A stretch of DNA of 64,000 bases from Gammaproteobacteria bacterium (GCA_030147855.1 JASBUO010000041.1:1-64000), one strand, 5' to 3'. Counted from the stretch's first letter, positions 1 through 8,631 are shown. The notes: generated by a model from the sequence alone, not told the origin. Numbers and translations are program-made.

Positions 1-238
1 GCGCGATTATCCATAACAGTGCTGCACATTTTGCAGCTACCACTGACGGCATGGAATGTTCAAATAAAGTACCAACCGCTTGTTTAGTTGGATATGTCAT
101 AATTTGAGTCGATAACTTCACAACTCTTTCATACTGACCAATGTCCGTAAAACAATTGACCCACTCGCGAAGTGCACATGGCACAACCAGCAGCAGTTGC
201 GACAATCTAAATAAAATTGAATGGCTCACTCTACTCAC
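1..238 (-). CDS. Partial hypothetical protein, N-terminal part only
   Basis: An open frame runs off the left edge without a stop, giving about 79 codons. It can start at a GTG at 236-238 or a second GTG at 227-229; an in-frame TGA lies just upstream. The visible N terminus is hydrophobic (SILFRLSQLLLVVPCALREW), which could be a signal peptide or membrane anchor. I do not recognise the family. It lies downstream of the deaminase-like gene on the same strand, but a strong hairpin separates them, so it is probably a separate unit. The coding call rests only on the open frame and the plausible N terminus. Confidence 0.4.
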   Translation of the reverse strand, partial: MSRVSHSILFRLSQLLLVVPCALREWVNCFTDIGQYERVVKLSTQIMTYPTKQAVGTLFEHSMPSVVAAKCAALLWIIA

Positions 239-279
239 TCACACCAAATAATGGCTTATCACACCAGCATACAACAAAT

Positions 280-321
280 TTAAGGCATATCCTCATTTGA
301 TTGCATGAGGACATGCCTTAA
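280..321 (-). terminator. Hairpin downstream of the deaminase-like gene
   Basis: A 17-bp inverted repeat (280-296 and 305-321) flanks an 8-base loop. The single mismatch becomes a G-U pair in the minus-strand transcript, so the RNA form is favoured on that strand. It begins 26 bases after the stop of the 347-2257 gene and is followed on the minus strand by an AT-rich run (TTAAATTTG), as expected for an intrinsic terminator. Confidence 0.7.
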
Positions 322-346
322 TAATAGCATTTTGAACAATTATCTG

Positions 347-2257
347 TTAGTGACCAAACCTGCTTGTCGTGGAAATACCTCTAATTGGTGAGCCATAAAT
401 TTGTTCAGATGCCTCTCTCACAGGCTCTTTATGCTTACCCATCCGCTTACTGTTGGCAGCTTTGGGTGAAAAAAAGCTTTCTGATCCACCCACACCACGT
501 GGCGAATCTGAAAAGCGTGGGCGCTTTCCTGTTATTCCTTCCCTCGTGTCATTGAGCGTCTCTTTAAAACGCACATTTTTCTTTTTGCAGGAAGAGGTAG
601 GTGCTGCTGAAATAACAGTCTGTAGCGATTGTATGGTTTCACTGTACAAGTCAAAACGCCCTCGAACAGGAGAGCCTATAGCATGATCCGCTCCCGTGCC
701 CCCTAATAATATTTCGGCATATGAGCTTCTCCGTGACGCACCTACAGGGCTCATTACGTCTGACTTTCCCTCAGATACATTCACTTTCTGTCCATTCCCC
801 GCAATAGTTGTTTTCTCTTTTTTGATATGCCCTGTATTCTCTAGACACCCAACCTGCACATCTTTTTCAGTTGCTTTTGTGGCATGCGCTACAAGTTGTG
901 GTGAGTTATGGAACAATAATTGCTGGCATGATGAAGAATATACGGCTCCACGCAACCCCGGGGAAGTAATATCAAAAGGTGTATCACCAGGGCTTGGGTC
1001 GGGCTCAGTAATTCTATTGGAGGATATTTTAACTGGCGTACATGACTTGTCTCTAAACACATCAGCAACATTTGTATAACGCACATGGTGTGTTCCACGT
1101 ACAGAAATTCTAGCAAACTGCGACAGAGTACTTCCACATGTTTCACAACAGAGTTTTGTAATGCCTATTCTTATTTTTTCAGCGTCTGCTGCATTTAAAT
1201 CTAGGCCCAACCTTTTTTGAAAATAATATACAATCAGTTGCTCAGCATGAAAATCTTTAACAATCAGTCGTTGTAACGCCTGTGACACAAGATGCTTTAG
1301 TAACTGCGGCTCACCCGATAGCCCTGCGAACTGATATGCAACAAAATAATTGGGGACTTTTTCCTTTTTATAACGCTTTCCTTCAGCCAATAATATGGTA
1401 AGGTTTTCCGATGTCAATAAAGCATGTCGCTCGGCTGGCGAGAAATAATTCACCGACCCTGGGGTTATTCTTCTATTACGCAGTGCATCCACCACTTTGA
1501 ATAATGCCTGCTTTAGCATTGGCATTGGCTTAGAAGTACCGCCAAATGCTACCAGCTGATGCACGCACTGCTCTATTTTATAGCCAAGATTTGGATTATC
1601 TAACGCAATTTCTTCTCGATTTAACTCATTGATAAACTGTCGCAATACCTGAACTCTGGATTTAAAAGCATCTACCATATCCGCTTGTAATGTGTCTCCT
1701 GACACATTTGCGCCAATAAATAGCTGCCCTCCATGCATGGTTACCGCCGTACAGACAGATGTTTTTGACTGAAGACTCAACAGTCTTGCCAAGCTGTCCA
1801 TTCTGCGCACAAGACGCTCATTCGTAAAATATTCACGTTGATTAGGCTGTACACGCTCCTTTGTATCATCAAGTATATCGACTGCAAGCTCTACCCCATT
1901 TGCCCGCTCTATATCCCTAATTTGAAGCGACTGGAAGGCATCTGCCAACTTATTTGGTCCTGAGAGCTGTCCTACCTCAGCCATATATTGAGGAAGCACT
2001 GATTCAAAACTATCAAAATACGTCTCAATACTTTTCTGAGTTTGTTTAAACGATAAGTCAGCTTGCACAAATTTGTTCTGCAAAGCAGTGATAAAGGTTT
2101 GTAATGAAGCATTATAATGAAACGCATGATTAAATCTTCCTTTCATGCTTTCTTTTGTAGCATCTGCCTCAGACAAAAGGGCTTGCCACAACTTTTCTTT
2201 AACATGGCTGTTTACCATGTTTTTAATCTTTAATATTTGCTCGCTCGATAAAGCCAT
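347..2257 (-). CDS. Predicted nucleic-acid deaminase-fold protein (effector-like)
   Basis: This 636-residue protein carries hallmarks of the cytidine-deaminase-like superfamily. Residues about 168-188 look like the first two strands (VCTAVTMHGGQLFIGANV), residues 337-339 are the zinc/proton-shuttle motif HAE, and residues 366-374 (TKLCCETC) supply the CxxC zinc ligands, followed by a conserved-looking RGTHH at 387-391. The pattern HAE, about 30 residues, then (S/T)KxCCxxC is typical of bacterial toxin deaminases and the OTT_1508-like group (known family pattern). A helical insert of about 150 residues separates the strands from HAE. Residues 1-160 are helical; residues 410-636 are Ser/Gly/Lys-rich and low in complexity, like many secreted effectors. 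No signal peptide is visible, so a type IV-type secretion route is inference only. The ATG start has GGATGA upstream. A role in RNA, DNA or nucleotide editing is likely; the substrate is unknown. Confidence 0.65.
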   Translation of the reverse strand: MALSSEQILKIKNMVNSHVKEKLWQALLSEADATKESMKGRFNHAFHYNASLQTFITALQNKFVQADLSFKQTQKSIETYFDSFESVLPQYMAEVGQLSGPNKLADAFQSLQIRDIERANGVELAVDILDDTKERVQPNQREYFTNERLVRRMDSLARLLSLQSKTSVCTAVTMHGGQLFIGANVSGDTLQADMVDAFKSRVQVLRQFINELNREEIALDNPNLGYKIEQCVHQLVAFGGTSKPMPMLKQALFKVVDALRNRRITPGSVNYFSPAERHALLTSENLTILLAEGKRYKKEKVPNYFVAYQFAGLSGEPQLLKHLVSQALQRLIVKDFHAEQLIVYYFQKRLGLDLNAADAEKIRIGITKLCCETCGSTLSQFARISVRGTHHVRYTNVADVFRDKSCTPVKISSNRITEPDPSPGDTPFDITSPGLRGAVYSSSCQQLLFHNSPQLVAHATKATEKDVQVGCLENTGHIKKEKTTIAGNGQKVNVSEGKSDVMSPVGASRRSSYAEILLGGTGADHAIGSPVRGRFDLYSETIQSLQTVISAAPTSSCKKKNVRFKETLNDTREGITGKRPRFSDSPRGVGGSESFFSPKAANSKRMGKHKEPVREASEQIYGSPIRGISTTSRFGH

Positions 2258-2388
2258 TGTTTTTCATCCAGTTATCAACTTATATAGGGGTATACTTATG
2301 TAAAATACAATCAGGGCAAGAAATTTTACAGCACAAGTGCTTTCATATCAATCACTTTGCTTTTATTTTATAAAAAAGGTAATACCGT

Positions 2389-3087
2389 ATGAAAAAAATC
2401 GTCATCATTCCTGGTAACCCACCTGCTAGTCACTTTTATGAGAGATGGAAAAAAGAAATTGAGCTCATCACTAACCAAAACGTTATAATCGATTACTATC
2501 CATCCTTTGCTGAAACCACCTGCTCTGCAACCTACCTCAAAAAAATTGAAAACTTTTACGCCCAAAGTATCAGGCGTCATAAAAGGATTACACTTATTGG
2601 GCACTCTATTGGTGGATATATTGCGCTAAAACTATTAGAGCAATATCACGAAAACATTGAACAGTGCGCATTATTATTTCCCTTCCTACACTCTCCTGGG
2701 AAAAAAGCTAAATGTATACTTGTAGCATTACATCACCTAAGCAATAAACTGTGGCTTAAAAAACCTTTCATAACTTCACTCGGCTGGTTTTACCCAAACA
2801 TTAGAAAACTCATACCGAACGAAATAACTAGCGGTTTAGCCCTCGCATACCATGAGCATAAAACCATAGGGCAAGAAAAAAGCATTCATATTAGCCCCCA
2901 CCTACACCCTAAAATCACGCTCTATTACACCCACCACGACACTTGGTGCTCAAAGAAAGTGCTAAAAAGTCTCCACCCTCAACTACGCACCGAATTGATT
3001 AATGTAACGCACGATTTTGTTACAACCAAAGTACAAAGAACCATTGTCAATAGCTGTATCTTTAACAAAGCGACCTTCATCACATAA
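2389..3087 (+). CDS. Alpha/beta hydrolase, lipid-droplet-associated hydrolase-like
   Basis: This 232-residue protein starts with a strand and oxyanion-type loop (IIPGNPPASHFYERW) that matches the start of the LDAH/UPF0554 hydrolase family. The nucleophile elbow GHSIGGY lies near residue 72 (Ser), and a late His in the THDFV segment near residue 207 would complete the triad. No signal peptide is seen, so it should be cytosolic. In eukaryotes LDAH binds lipid droplets; the substrate in bacteria is unknown, and an ester or acyl substrate is an inference. It is divergent from the deaminase-like gene, with 131 bases between the two starts, and is followed by a long non-coding stretch. Confidence 0.7.
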   Translation: MKKIVIIPGNPPASHFYERWKKEIELITNQNVIIDYYPSFAETTCSATYLKKIENFYAQSIRRHKRITLIGHSIGGYIALKLLEQYHENIEQCALLFPFLHSPGKKAKCILVALHHLSNKLWLKKPFITSLGWFYPNIRKLIPNEITSGLALAYHEHKTIGQEKSIHISPHLHPKITLYYTHHDTWCSKKVLKSLHPQLRTELINVTHDFVTTKVQRTIVNSCIFNKATFIT

Positions 3088-3496
3088 GAGACGTACCAAA
3101 CGCTTTTACAAGCGATTTGAAAATTTGAACTCATTTGTTTGTAACTCGCATACGATATAACATTCCTTCAACACACATTCGAAGATTGGGCTTGTCATAA
3201 ATTGTGTAGGTCCAGAAACAAATGAGACTTTTGATTGAATGTCAAGACTGCGTGAAGCACGCTCGAAGAGCTTGGCATTGCAAACTCATTCTATATTTGG
3301 CATCAGAACCAATATCTTATGAGTTTGCTTCCACTAAGTAATACTTTTTAAAGACTTTTTAATATTTGTGGATGGCCCGAGTACGTCGGCCAAGTAGGTG
3401 GAGGGAAAGGTCAACAGGCCCTAAGCAACCCATGCGCGATCGCCCCAGAAAAGGTAAATATTTATCACATTAACTTTGCAGATTGGTTATATTTCT
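3088..3496. other. 409-base non-coding stretch with inverted repeats
   Basis: No convincing gene lies here. It contains an 11-bp inverted repeat (CTCATTTGTTT at 3130-3140 and its complement at 3216-3226), a 10-bp inverted repeat (GCAAACTCAT at 3280-3289 and its complement at 3319-3328), and a copy of a dispersed repeat at 3372-3416. A short CGCTT/AAGCG hairpin just after 3087 might terminate the hydrolase gene. The composition fits a degraded mobile or repeat remnant. I see no tRNA or other recognisable RNA. Confidence 0.5.
3372..3416 (+). repeat. Dispersed repeat, copy A
   Basis: About 45 bases (core GTCGGCCAAGTAGGTGGA) that match a stretch at 17450-17494 with roughly 80% identity, and more weakly 24200-24235. 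All copies lie in intergenic DNA in the same orientation. The 5' end can form a small CCGA/TCGG hairpin. Confidence 0.5.
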
Positions 3497-4570
3497 TCAA
3501 CCATAAAGAAATTTGGCTGCCATCTTTTTCTGTAATAAAGGCACCGATGTCACAAGTTTTAACATACCAAGTATGACAATGCGCTTTATAGGGTTTTTAG
3601 CTGTTAGTGCTTTTCGAAACTTCTCAGAGCCCCCAATAATTTGCTTCCCTTCTTTGTAGCGAGACTCCGTATAATGACTGGTATCACCTTTCACGAGTTT
3701 ATCTGCTAAATCCGCTGCATCAGCCATTCCAAGGTTCATGCCACGCCCTCCCGCCGGAGAGTGCGAGTGCGCTGCATCTCCTGCTAAAAAGACGCGTCCT
3801 TTACTATATTCTTTCACCTGCGCAACTCTTATTTTAAAATCGCCTTCTCGCCGAATATTGGTAATATCTAACTGAAAAGGTACATCATTCAGCACACGTT
3901 CACTATTTGATACCAAGCGAAATCGATGTTCACCAATAGGCGCTGCAAAAACAATCTTACCCTGCTCTAATACGAACAATGACACCCCATCGGTTGCATA
4001 TGGCCAATTCTTTACATCTACATCTGCAATAGACCATGGCATCTGTAAGTTAAATCCTATCGACTCAATGCCCATTAAGTGACGTGTTACCCCATGCGCT
4101 CCATCAGCGCCAATTAGATAATCACTTCGGAAGGTCTTATCTGAGGTAGTTATCACGGTTACGCCATCTTTCTCAGCAATGATATCCCTCATTTCCGTAT
4201 CGTAGTAAATATTGCCGCCAAGCTGAATGAACCTCTCACGCAAAATGGTTTCAGTTTCATCTTGAGCAAGACCCAGCATAAAGTTATAACCATACTGAAC
4301 CGGAAATGCAGTGGTTAGATGAGCGGTTGCCCAAGGTTTTGTCCCCCGATAAAAATCGGCCGTTTGATATTGAATGCCTGCAGCCAACAGTTGCTCTGTA
4401 ACGCCTGACGCTTCTAAAATTTTTAAACTATGTGGATTAATCCCAACAGCACGTGATAAGGTTGATCCCTGTCTTTTCTTATCAATGATATCAACCTTCA
4501 CCCCTTGCCTTGCAAGCTCAACCCCTGCCGTTAACCCCGTTGGTCCTGCACCAACAATCATCACATGCAT
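3497..4570 (-). CDS. FAD-dependent monooxygenase, PHBH type
   Basis: This 357-residue protein belongs to the p-hydroxybenzoate-hydroxylase-like FAD monooxygenases. The N-terminal dinucleotide fold is clear (IVGAGPTGLTAGVELARQG), the DG-type motif GADGAHGVTR lies near residue 155, and the second FAD motif GDAAHSHSPAGGRGMNLG lies near residue 265. It lacks the C-terminal thioredoxin-like domain of larger phenol hydroxylases, so it is a short member. It would use NAD(P)H and oxygen to hydroxylate an aromatic or quinone-like substrate that cannot be told from sequence. AAGGG lies about 10 bases upstream of the ATG. It follows tag on the same strand with a 49-base gap, so co-transcription is possible. 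Confidence 0.8.
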   Translation of the reverse strand: MHVMIVGAGPTGLTAGVELARQGVKVDIIDKKRQGSTLSRAVGINPHSLKILEASGVTEQLLAAGIQYQTADFYRGTKPWATAHLTTAFPVQYGYNFMLGLAQDETETILRERFIQLGGNIYYDTEMRDIIAEKDGVTVITTSDKTFRSDYLIGADGAHGVTRHLMGIESIGFNLQMPWSIADVDVKNWPYATDGVSLFVLEQGKIVFAAPIGEHRFRLVSNSERVLNDVPFQLDITNIRREGDFKIRVAQVKEYSKGRVFLAGDAAHSHSPAGGRGMNLGMADAADLADKLVKGDTSHYTESRYKEGKQIIGGSEKFRKALTAKNPIKRIVILGMLKLVTSVPLLQKKMAAKFLYG

Positions 4571-4619
4571 CAGTTTATACCCTTTGAATACTCACCTACT
4601 CATCAGTATAGAATGAGTT

Positions 4620-5195
4620 TTAATGATGTGCCGGCATAACTTCACGATGTCGGTAACAGCTCACAAGATGATCGTTCACCATCCCTGTTGCCTGCATAAA
4701 CGCATAACAAATGGTTGTACCCACAAATTTAAAGCCTCTCTGTTTCAAAGCTTTTGTCATTGTATCTGATACTGTCGTAGAAGCAGGAATTTCTTGCATG
4801 GTATGCCGATTTGGCTGCTTGGGTACGCCATCTACAAACTGCCATAGGAAATCAGAAAAACGGCCTCGCGCTTTTAAGTCTAAAAAACAACGGGCATTTG
4901 TTACCATGGCTTCTATTTTTCGACGATTTCGAATAATACGCTTATTGGTCATTAATAAATCTATATCTGCAGTTGTCAATTGCACTATTTTTTCTGCGTC
5001 AAAATCAAAAAACGCCTCACGGAATGCCTCGCGTTTTTTCAAAATGGTAATCCAGCTCAAACCTGCCTGCATACCCTCTAACATTAAAAACTCAAACAGT
5101 TGTTTATCGTCGTATAAAGGCGCCCCCCATTCTTCGTCATGATACGCAAGATACAACGCATCTTTTGTTCCCCAATCACACCGCACTTTATCCAT
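4620..5195 (-). CDS. tag: DNA-3-methyladenine glycosylase I
   Basis: This 191-residue protein matches Tag along its full length. It excises 3-methyladenine from alkylated DNA as the first step of base-excision repair. The zinc-binding residues are present: the N-terminal Cys in RCDWG and His in AYHDEEWG, and the C-terminal His and Cys in NDHLVSC. The segments GLSWITILKKREAFR and GFKFVGTTICYAFMQATG are family hallmarks. I chose the ATG at 5193-5195 because it places RCDWG at the usual position and has AGAGG just upstream; a longer frame to 5231 would add 12 atypical residues. Its start is divergent from the small gene at 5253. Confidence 0.93.
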   Translation of the reverse strand: MDKVRCDWGTKDALYLAYHDEEWGAPLYDDKQLFEFLMLEGMQAGLSWITILKKREAFREAFFDFDAEKIVQLTTADIDLLMTNKRIIRNRRKIEAMVTNARCFLDLKARGRFSDFLWQFVDGVPKQPNRHTMQEIPASTTVSDTMTKALKQRGFKFVGTTICYAFMQATGMVNDHLVSCYRHREVMPAHH

Positions 5196-5252
5196 AACAC
5201 CTCTGTTTGTTGTATGATAGAACCCCCTCATAGCGCAAGGTATTATTTAAGC

Positions 5253-5564
5253 ATGTATATATTATTTTGTTTAGTCCCCGAAACACACCTTGAAACCGTT
5301 AAAAGTGCGATATTTGAAACCGGTGCAGGCCAAATTGGGCACTATCAACACTGTGCCTGGCAAACTTTAGGTACAGGACAATTTATGCCACTACCGAGTA
5401 GCAATGCATTTATCGGAGAAGTAAATCAGCTTGAACGCGTCGCTGAGTATAAAATAGAAGTTGTTTGTACAGAAGTACAAATAAGGCCTGCAGTTACAGC
5501 GCTTTTAAAAGCACACCCTTACGAAACACCAGCCTACCATGTCATACGATGTGAAGCTTTTTAA
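5253..5564 (+). CDS. Stand-alone NIF3/YqfO C-terminal-type domain protein
   Basis: This 103-residue protein resembles the CutA/PII-like domain inserted in YqfO/NIF3 proteins. It has LFCLVPETHLETVKSAIFE at the N terminus, a GAGQIGHY loop near residue 25 and the ending HPYETPAYHVI, a recognisable family signature. Such single-domain versions occur in many gammaproteobacteria; the function is unknown, and metal or small-ligand binding is inferred from the fold. The ATG at 5253 is the first plausible one after an in-frame region that overlaps the start of tag. A near-perfect terminator follows the stop. Confidence 0.8.
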   Translation: MYILFCLVPETHLETVKSAIFETGAGQIGHYQHCAWQTLGTGQFMPLPSSNAFIGEVNQLERVAEYKIEVVCTEVQIRPAVTALLKAHPYETPAYHVIRCEAF

Positions 5565-5585
5565 AAAAGATCTGCAGGAGCCTAA

Positions 5586-5615
5586 GGCCTTATATGGTCG
5601 AGTCCATATAAGGCC
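5586..5615. terminator. Bidirectional intrinsic terminator
   Basis: A perfect 12-bp inverted repeat (GGCCTTATATGG at 5586-5597 and its complement at 5604-5615) has a 6-base loop and is followed on the plus strand by CTATTTCTTTTTATT. It sits between the convergent NIF3-type gene and msrAB and touches the msrAB stop codon, so it probably serves both. Confidence 0.88.
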
Positions 5616-6653
5616 CTATTTCTTTTTATTTTCAAATAACTTTAAATATTCCCCATACCCCTTTACCTTTAATTCATTTTCAGGAATAAACTGTAACGCT
5701 GCAGAATTAATGCAATAACGCAATCCTGTTGGCTTTGGTCCATCTTTAAAAACATGTCCTAAGTGTGAATCAGCCTCTTTAGAGCGTACTTCGGTATGCA
5801 CAATGAATAAGAAAGTTCTATCTTCTTTAAACACAACTGCATCAGGTGCAATCGGTTTACTAAAACTTGGCCAACCCGTGCCTGAATCATACTTATCGGT
5901 GGAACTGAATAGTGGCTCCCCTGATACAATATCCACATAAATACCAGGTGCTTTATTATCCCAATAAGTATTCTCAAACGCTTTTTCAGTCGCAGACTCT
6001 TGTGTCACCTTATACTGCAGTGGTGTCAGCTCTTTTAAACGCTTTTCTTTGTCAGACAATCTATTCTCCCTCCAAATTGTTTCAATGCGTGCATCACGCC
6101 CACAGCGATATCGATAATATTTATATCTCACCGGATGATTCTTATGATAATTTTGGTGATATGCTTCTGCTAGATAAAAATGTGTAGACGGTACAATTTC
6201 GGTATACACCTTAGAAAAACGCTTTTCTACCTCACGCTTACTCGCTTCTGCTAATTGTTTTTGTTCATCATTCAAATAAAAAATCGCGCTGCGATATTGA
6301 TGTCCATGATCGCAAAATTGCGCATCTTTAACGGTTGGATCAATATGATGCCAAAAATACGTCAATAACATAGCATAACTGACTTTGTTGTCATCGAACG
6401 TTACACGTACTGACTCAGCATAGTTGGTATCGCCAGCAGACACAGAGTAGTAAGTTGGATCTTTGCTTGTGCCACCATCATAACCCGACTCTGTTTTTAA
6501 CACGCCAGGCACTTTATCAAAGTCTGCCTCCATGCACCAAAAACACCCTCCTGCAAAAATAGCCTGCGTCGTTTTTGCAACCGACAACTGTGTTTGTGAC
6601 AATAAGATAGCCATCAAAATTCCTTTTACCCATACATTGCGTTGCATCATCAT
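5616..6653 (-). CDS. msrAB: Fused peptide methionine sulfoxide reductase MsrA/MsrB, exported
   Basis: This 345-residue fusion repairs oxidised methionine in proteins. The N-terminal half is MsrA (S-epimer specific) with catalytic Cys37 in GGCFWCM. The C-terminal half is MsrB (R-epimer specific), with GTGWPSF and the catalytic Cys near residue 314 in RYCINSAAL. The MsrB half lacks the paired CxxC zinc ligands seen in many MsrB proteins. Residues 5-26 form a signal peptide ([15 protein letters not shown]), so it should act in the periplasm. The start is one of three consecutive ATGs ending at 6653; a longer frame would translate through an operator-like palindrome and is unlikely. It probably has its own promoter in the 78-base gap after nadD. 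Confidence 0.93.
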   Translation of the reverse strand: MMMQRNVWVKGILMAILLSQTQLSVAKTTQAIFAGGCFWCMEADFDKVPGVLKTESGYDGGTSKDPTYYSVSAGDTNYAESVRVTFDDNKVSYAMLLTYFWHHIDPTVKDAQFCDHGHQYRSAIFYLNDEQKQLAEASKREVEKRFSKVYTEIVPSTHFYLAEAYHQNYHKNHPVRYKYYRYRCGRDARIETIWRENRLSDKEKRLKELTPLQYKVTQESATEKAFENTYWDNKAPGIYVDIVSGEPLFSSTDKYDSGTGWPSFSKPIAPDAVVFKEDRTFLFIVHTEVRSKEADSHLGHVFKDGPKPTGLRYCINSAALQFIPENELKVKGYGEYLKLFENKKK

Positions 6654-6679
6654 GCCCCACCCAACCTGCATTCCCATTC

Positions 6680-6704
6680 TGCATTGTATGTTGCATACAA
6701 TGCA
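6680..6704. promoter_or_regulatory. 25-base palindrome upstream of msrAB, possible operator
   Basis: Two perfect 11-base arms, TGCATTGTATG and its complement, flank a 3-base spacer. The element lies 27 bases before the msrAB start and just downstream of a TATACT -10-like box. No T-run follows on either strand, which argues against a terminator and for an operator or a 5' mRNA hairpin. Confidence 0.55.
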
Positions 6705-6716
6705 CCAATGATATTT

Positions 6717-6722
6717 AGTATA
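6717..6722 (-). promoter_or_regulatory. Possible -10 box of msrAB
   Basis: TATACT on the minus strand lies 64 bases before the msrAB start. No good -35 hexamer is visible at the right distance, so an activator may be needed if this is the promoter. Confidence 0.35.
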
Positions 6723-6731
6723 GTGCATACA

Positions 6732-7388
6732 TTAACCTGCACTCGCGCCATAATAGCCCTTTTCTCGAATCAACTGGTCTACCTCCGGCGTTATCCCCTG
6801 AGGTAAACCTGACTTGCCAGATGCATAATACATACGCGCATGAGTTGCAGACCCCGCAACCATATCTGCTTCGCGCTTTACTACCGAGGCTTGAATACCT
6901 GCATCCTGCAACACTTTCAATTTTGTATGAATAGTTGTTTGTGTCATCACAACGTCACCTCTTGGATAAAATTGAATCTCACATAAAGCTCCTAAATCCT
7001 GCCACGCATACCAATCCGTCAATGTATTTAAAGCATCCAAACCTAGAACTAAGGTTATATGCTCTTTAATGTGTGCTTTTCTAGCACGCTCAATCAACGC
7101 CTCTAACGTCTCCTTCATATAAGAAGGAGGAGGACGGTCAAGCTCTAGACGCTCTAACACACAGCGACGCCAATCAACCCCTGCTACTGCTAGCATAGTT
7201 TGCAGCATCTTAAAACGTGCTTCAGGGGGAATATAGTCTTGAAACGGCTTTAAGGGGGACTGTGCACTCAAAACAACCCGCACCAAGTCATACTCTTCAA
7301 GCGTTAACAAATGCTGAATAAATAGTAAATGATTCCTTGTTGGCGGATTACCACTTAAACCAAATACAAGAGTCTTTAACTGTTGCAT
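6732..7388 (-). CDS. nadD: Nicotinate-nucleotide adenylyltransferase
   Basis: This 218-residue protein is a NadD-type nucleotidyltransferase. It would join nicotinate mononucleotide to AMP to form deamido-NAD in the cytosol. The nucleotide-binding segment GLSGNPPTRNH near residues 10-20 stands for the usual GG(T/S)FDPxHxGH, with Asn in place of the first conserved His region but the second His kept. The C-terminal SxTxxR signature is present as GSATHAR, a variant of ISSTxIR. VLGLDALNTLTDWYAW matches the middle motif. The start at 7388 is preceded by GGAAAG; a longer frame to 7457 lacks this. It is divergent from the M50 protease gene. Given the altered motifs, a related adenylyltransferase role cannot be excluded. 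Confidence 0.8.
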   Translation of the reverse strand: MQQLKTLVFGLSGNPPTRNHLLFIQHLLTLEEYDLVRVVLSAQSPLKPFQDYIPPEARFKMLQTMLAVAGVDWRRCVLERLELDRPPPSYMKETLEALIERARKAHIKEHITLVLGLDALNTLTDWYAWQDLGALCEIQFYPRGDVVMTQTTIHTKLKVLQDAGIQASVVKREADMVAGSATHARMYYASGKSGLPQGITPEVDQLIREKGYYGASAG

Positions 7389-7474
7389 GAATCTTTCCAA
7401 ATACGAATACTTTACCCAGGCCACAATGCCACGTACATTAGATATCATACGCCTCATTCGGTTATTTCAAAAAC

Positions 7475-8560
7475 ATGACCATCATTCTGGCAATTATTGC
7501 CATTATTTTAAGTCTTATTTTAGTTGTAGGCATGCATGAAGCAGGACATGCACTGGTCGCAAAATACTTTGGCGTTAAAATAGAGCGTATATCTATTGGC
7601 TTTGGTAAGCCCTTATATACCTGGAGGCAGAAAAATAGCATTGAATGGGTCTGGGCACGCTGGCCGCTTGGTGGCTATGTCAAACTACTGAGTCATCGCA
7701 TTGAGCCTGTTGCCATTCAAGAAATTCCTTTCTGCTTTGATAAAAAACCCATCTACGCCCGTATCTTCATTCTTTCTGCAGGTGCTTTCAGTAACTTACT
7801 AGTTGCTTACTGCGCTTTCACCCTCATGTTTATGCTTGGTTATAAAGAAGTCCCAGCCATTATTCACCAAGTTACGTCCAAAAGTATCGCAGCAACAGCA
7901 GGACTTAAGCCTGGCGATAAAATCATTGCACTCGACAATCAAACAACGCCTGCATGGCGGGAAGTCGGCATGAAATTACTCACCCACTTAGGACAAATTG
8001 CAGTCCCCATAACAATCGCCAACAAAGCAGGTATTAAACGTCAAGCAACGCTTGATTTAAGTCATTGGCACTATACACGTGAAAAAAATGCGCTTCTAAA
8101 AAGTATTGGCATTACCTTAGAAGTTGAAAAAATAAAAGAAAAATATGTTCCGGGTGTTTCGTTTTTAAAAGCAACCACACTTGCATACAACAAAATAAAA
8201 CATTTAACCGCATTTTTCTTTATAATGTTAAAACAAATTGTTACAGGACAACTGCCACTTGCACTTTTGCTTGGACCGCTTGGATTATTCACTGCCATGG
8301 CCGGATCCTTCCTACAAGGCGTCAGTATTTTCTCATACTTTATTGGCACTCTAAGCCTTGCTGTTGCGATTGTAAATTTACTACCCATCCCAGGCCTTGA
8401 CGGTGGGTCTATTGCTTACGCTATTTTAGAGAAAATACGTGGCAAGCCACTCTCAGTTGCCTTTGAAGTCTTGCTACACCAGTTAGCATTCATTGCTTTC
8501 TGCGTATTGCTTGCTCAACTCATCCTCAATGATTTGGCACGGTTTTTGGGCTTCCTCTAA
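7475..8560 (+). CDS. Site-2 protease family membrane metalloprotease (RseP-like)
   Basis: This 361-residue M50 intramembrane protease has the zinc motif HExxH (GMHEAGH, near residue 21) in the first membrane helix, one PDZ domain near residues 115-200 (GLKPGDKIIALDNQ), and the second active-site motif NLLPIPGLDGG near residue 300. E. coli RseP, about 450 residues, has two PDZ domains; this one is shorter, with one. RseP normally sits between dxr and bamA, but here it stands alone beside nadD. It could be the only RseP or a paralogue. Known members cut membrane-bound anti-sigma factors or remnant signal peptides. No strong ribosome-binding site is seen before the ATG. Confidence 0.85.
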   Translation: MTIILAIIAIILSLILVVGMHEAGHALVAKYFGVKIERISIGFGKPLYTWRQKNSIEWVWARWPLGGYVKLLSHRIEPVAIQEIPFCFDKKPIYARIFILSAGAFSNLLVAYCAFTLMFMLGYKEVPAIIHQVTSKSIAATAGLKPGDKIIALDNQTTPAWREVGMKLLTHLGQIAVPITIANKAGIKRQATLDLSHWHYTREKNALLKSIGITLEVEKIKEKYVPGVSFLKATTLAYNKIKHLTAFFFIMLKQIVTGQLPLALLLGPLGLFTAMAGSFLQGVSIFSYFIGTLSLAVAIVNLLPIPGLDGGSIAYAILEKIRGKPLSVAFEVLLHQLAFIAFCVLLAQLILNDLARFLGFL

Positions 8561-8631
8561 GCCAATCAGTTGACGTATATAGCAATAACACTCTCAGCAA
8601 TTGTGCCAAACTAGATTTTCTGCTCCAGAAC

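Noticed and set aside
696..1146. Open frames on both strands inside the deaminase-like gene
   Set aside because: They overlap the low-complexity C-terminal part and CxxC region of a longer gene and have no support of their own.
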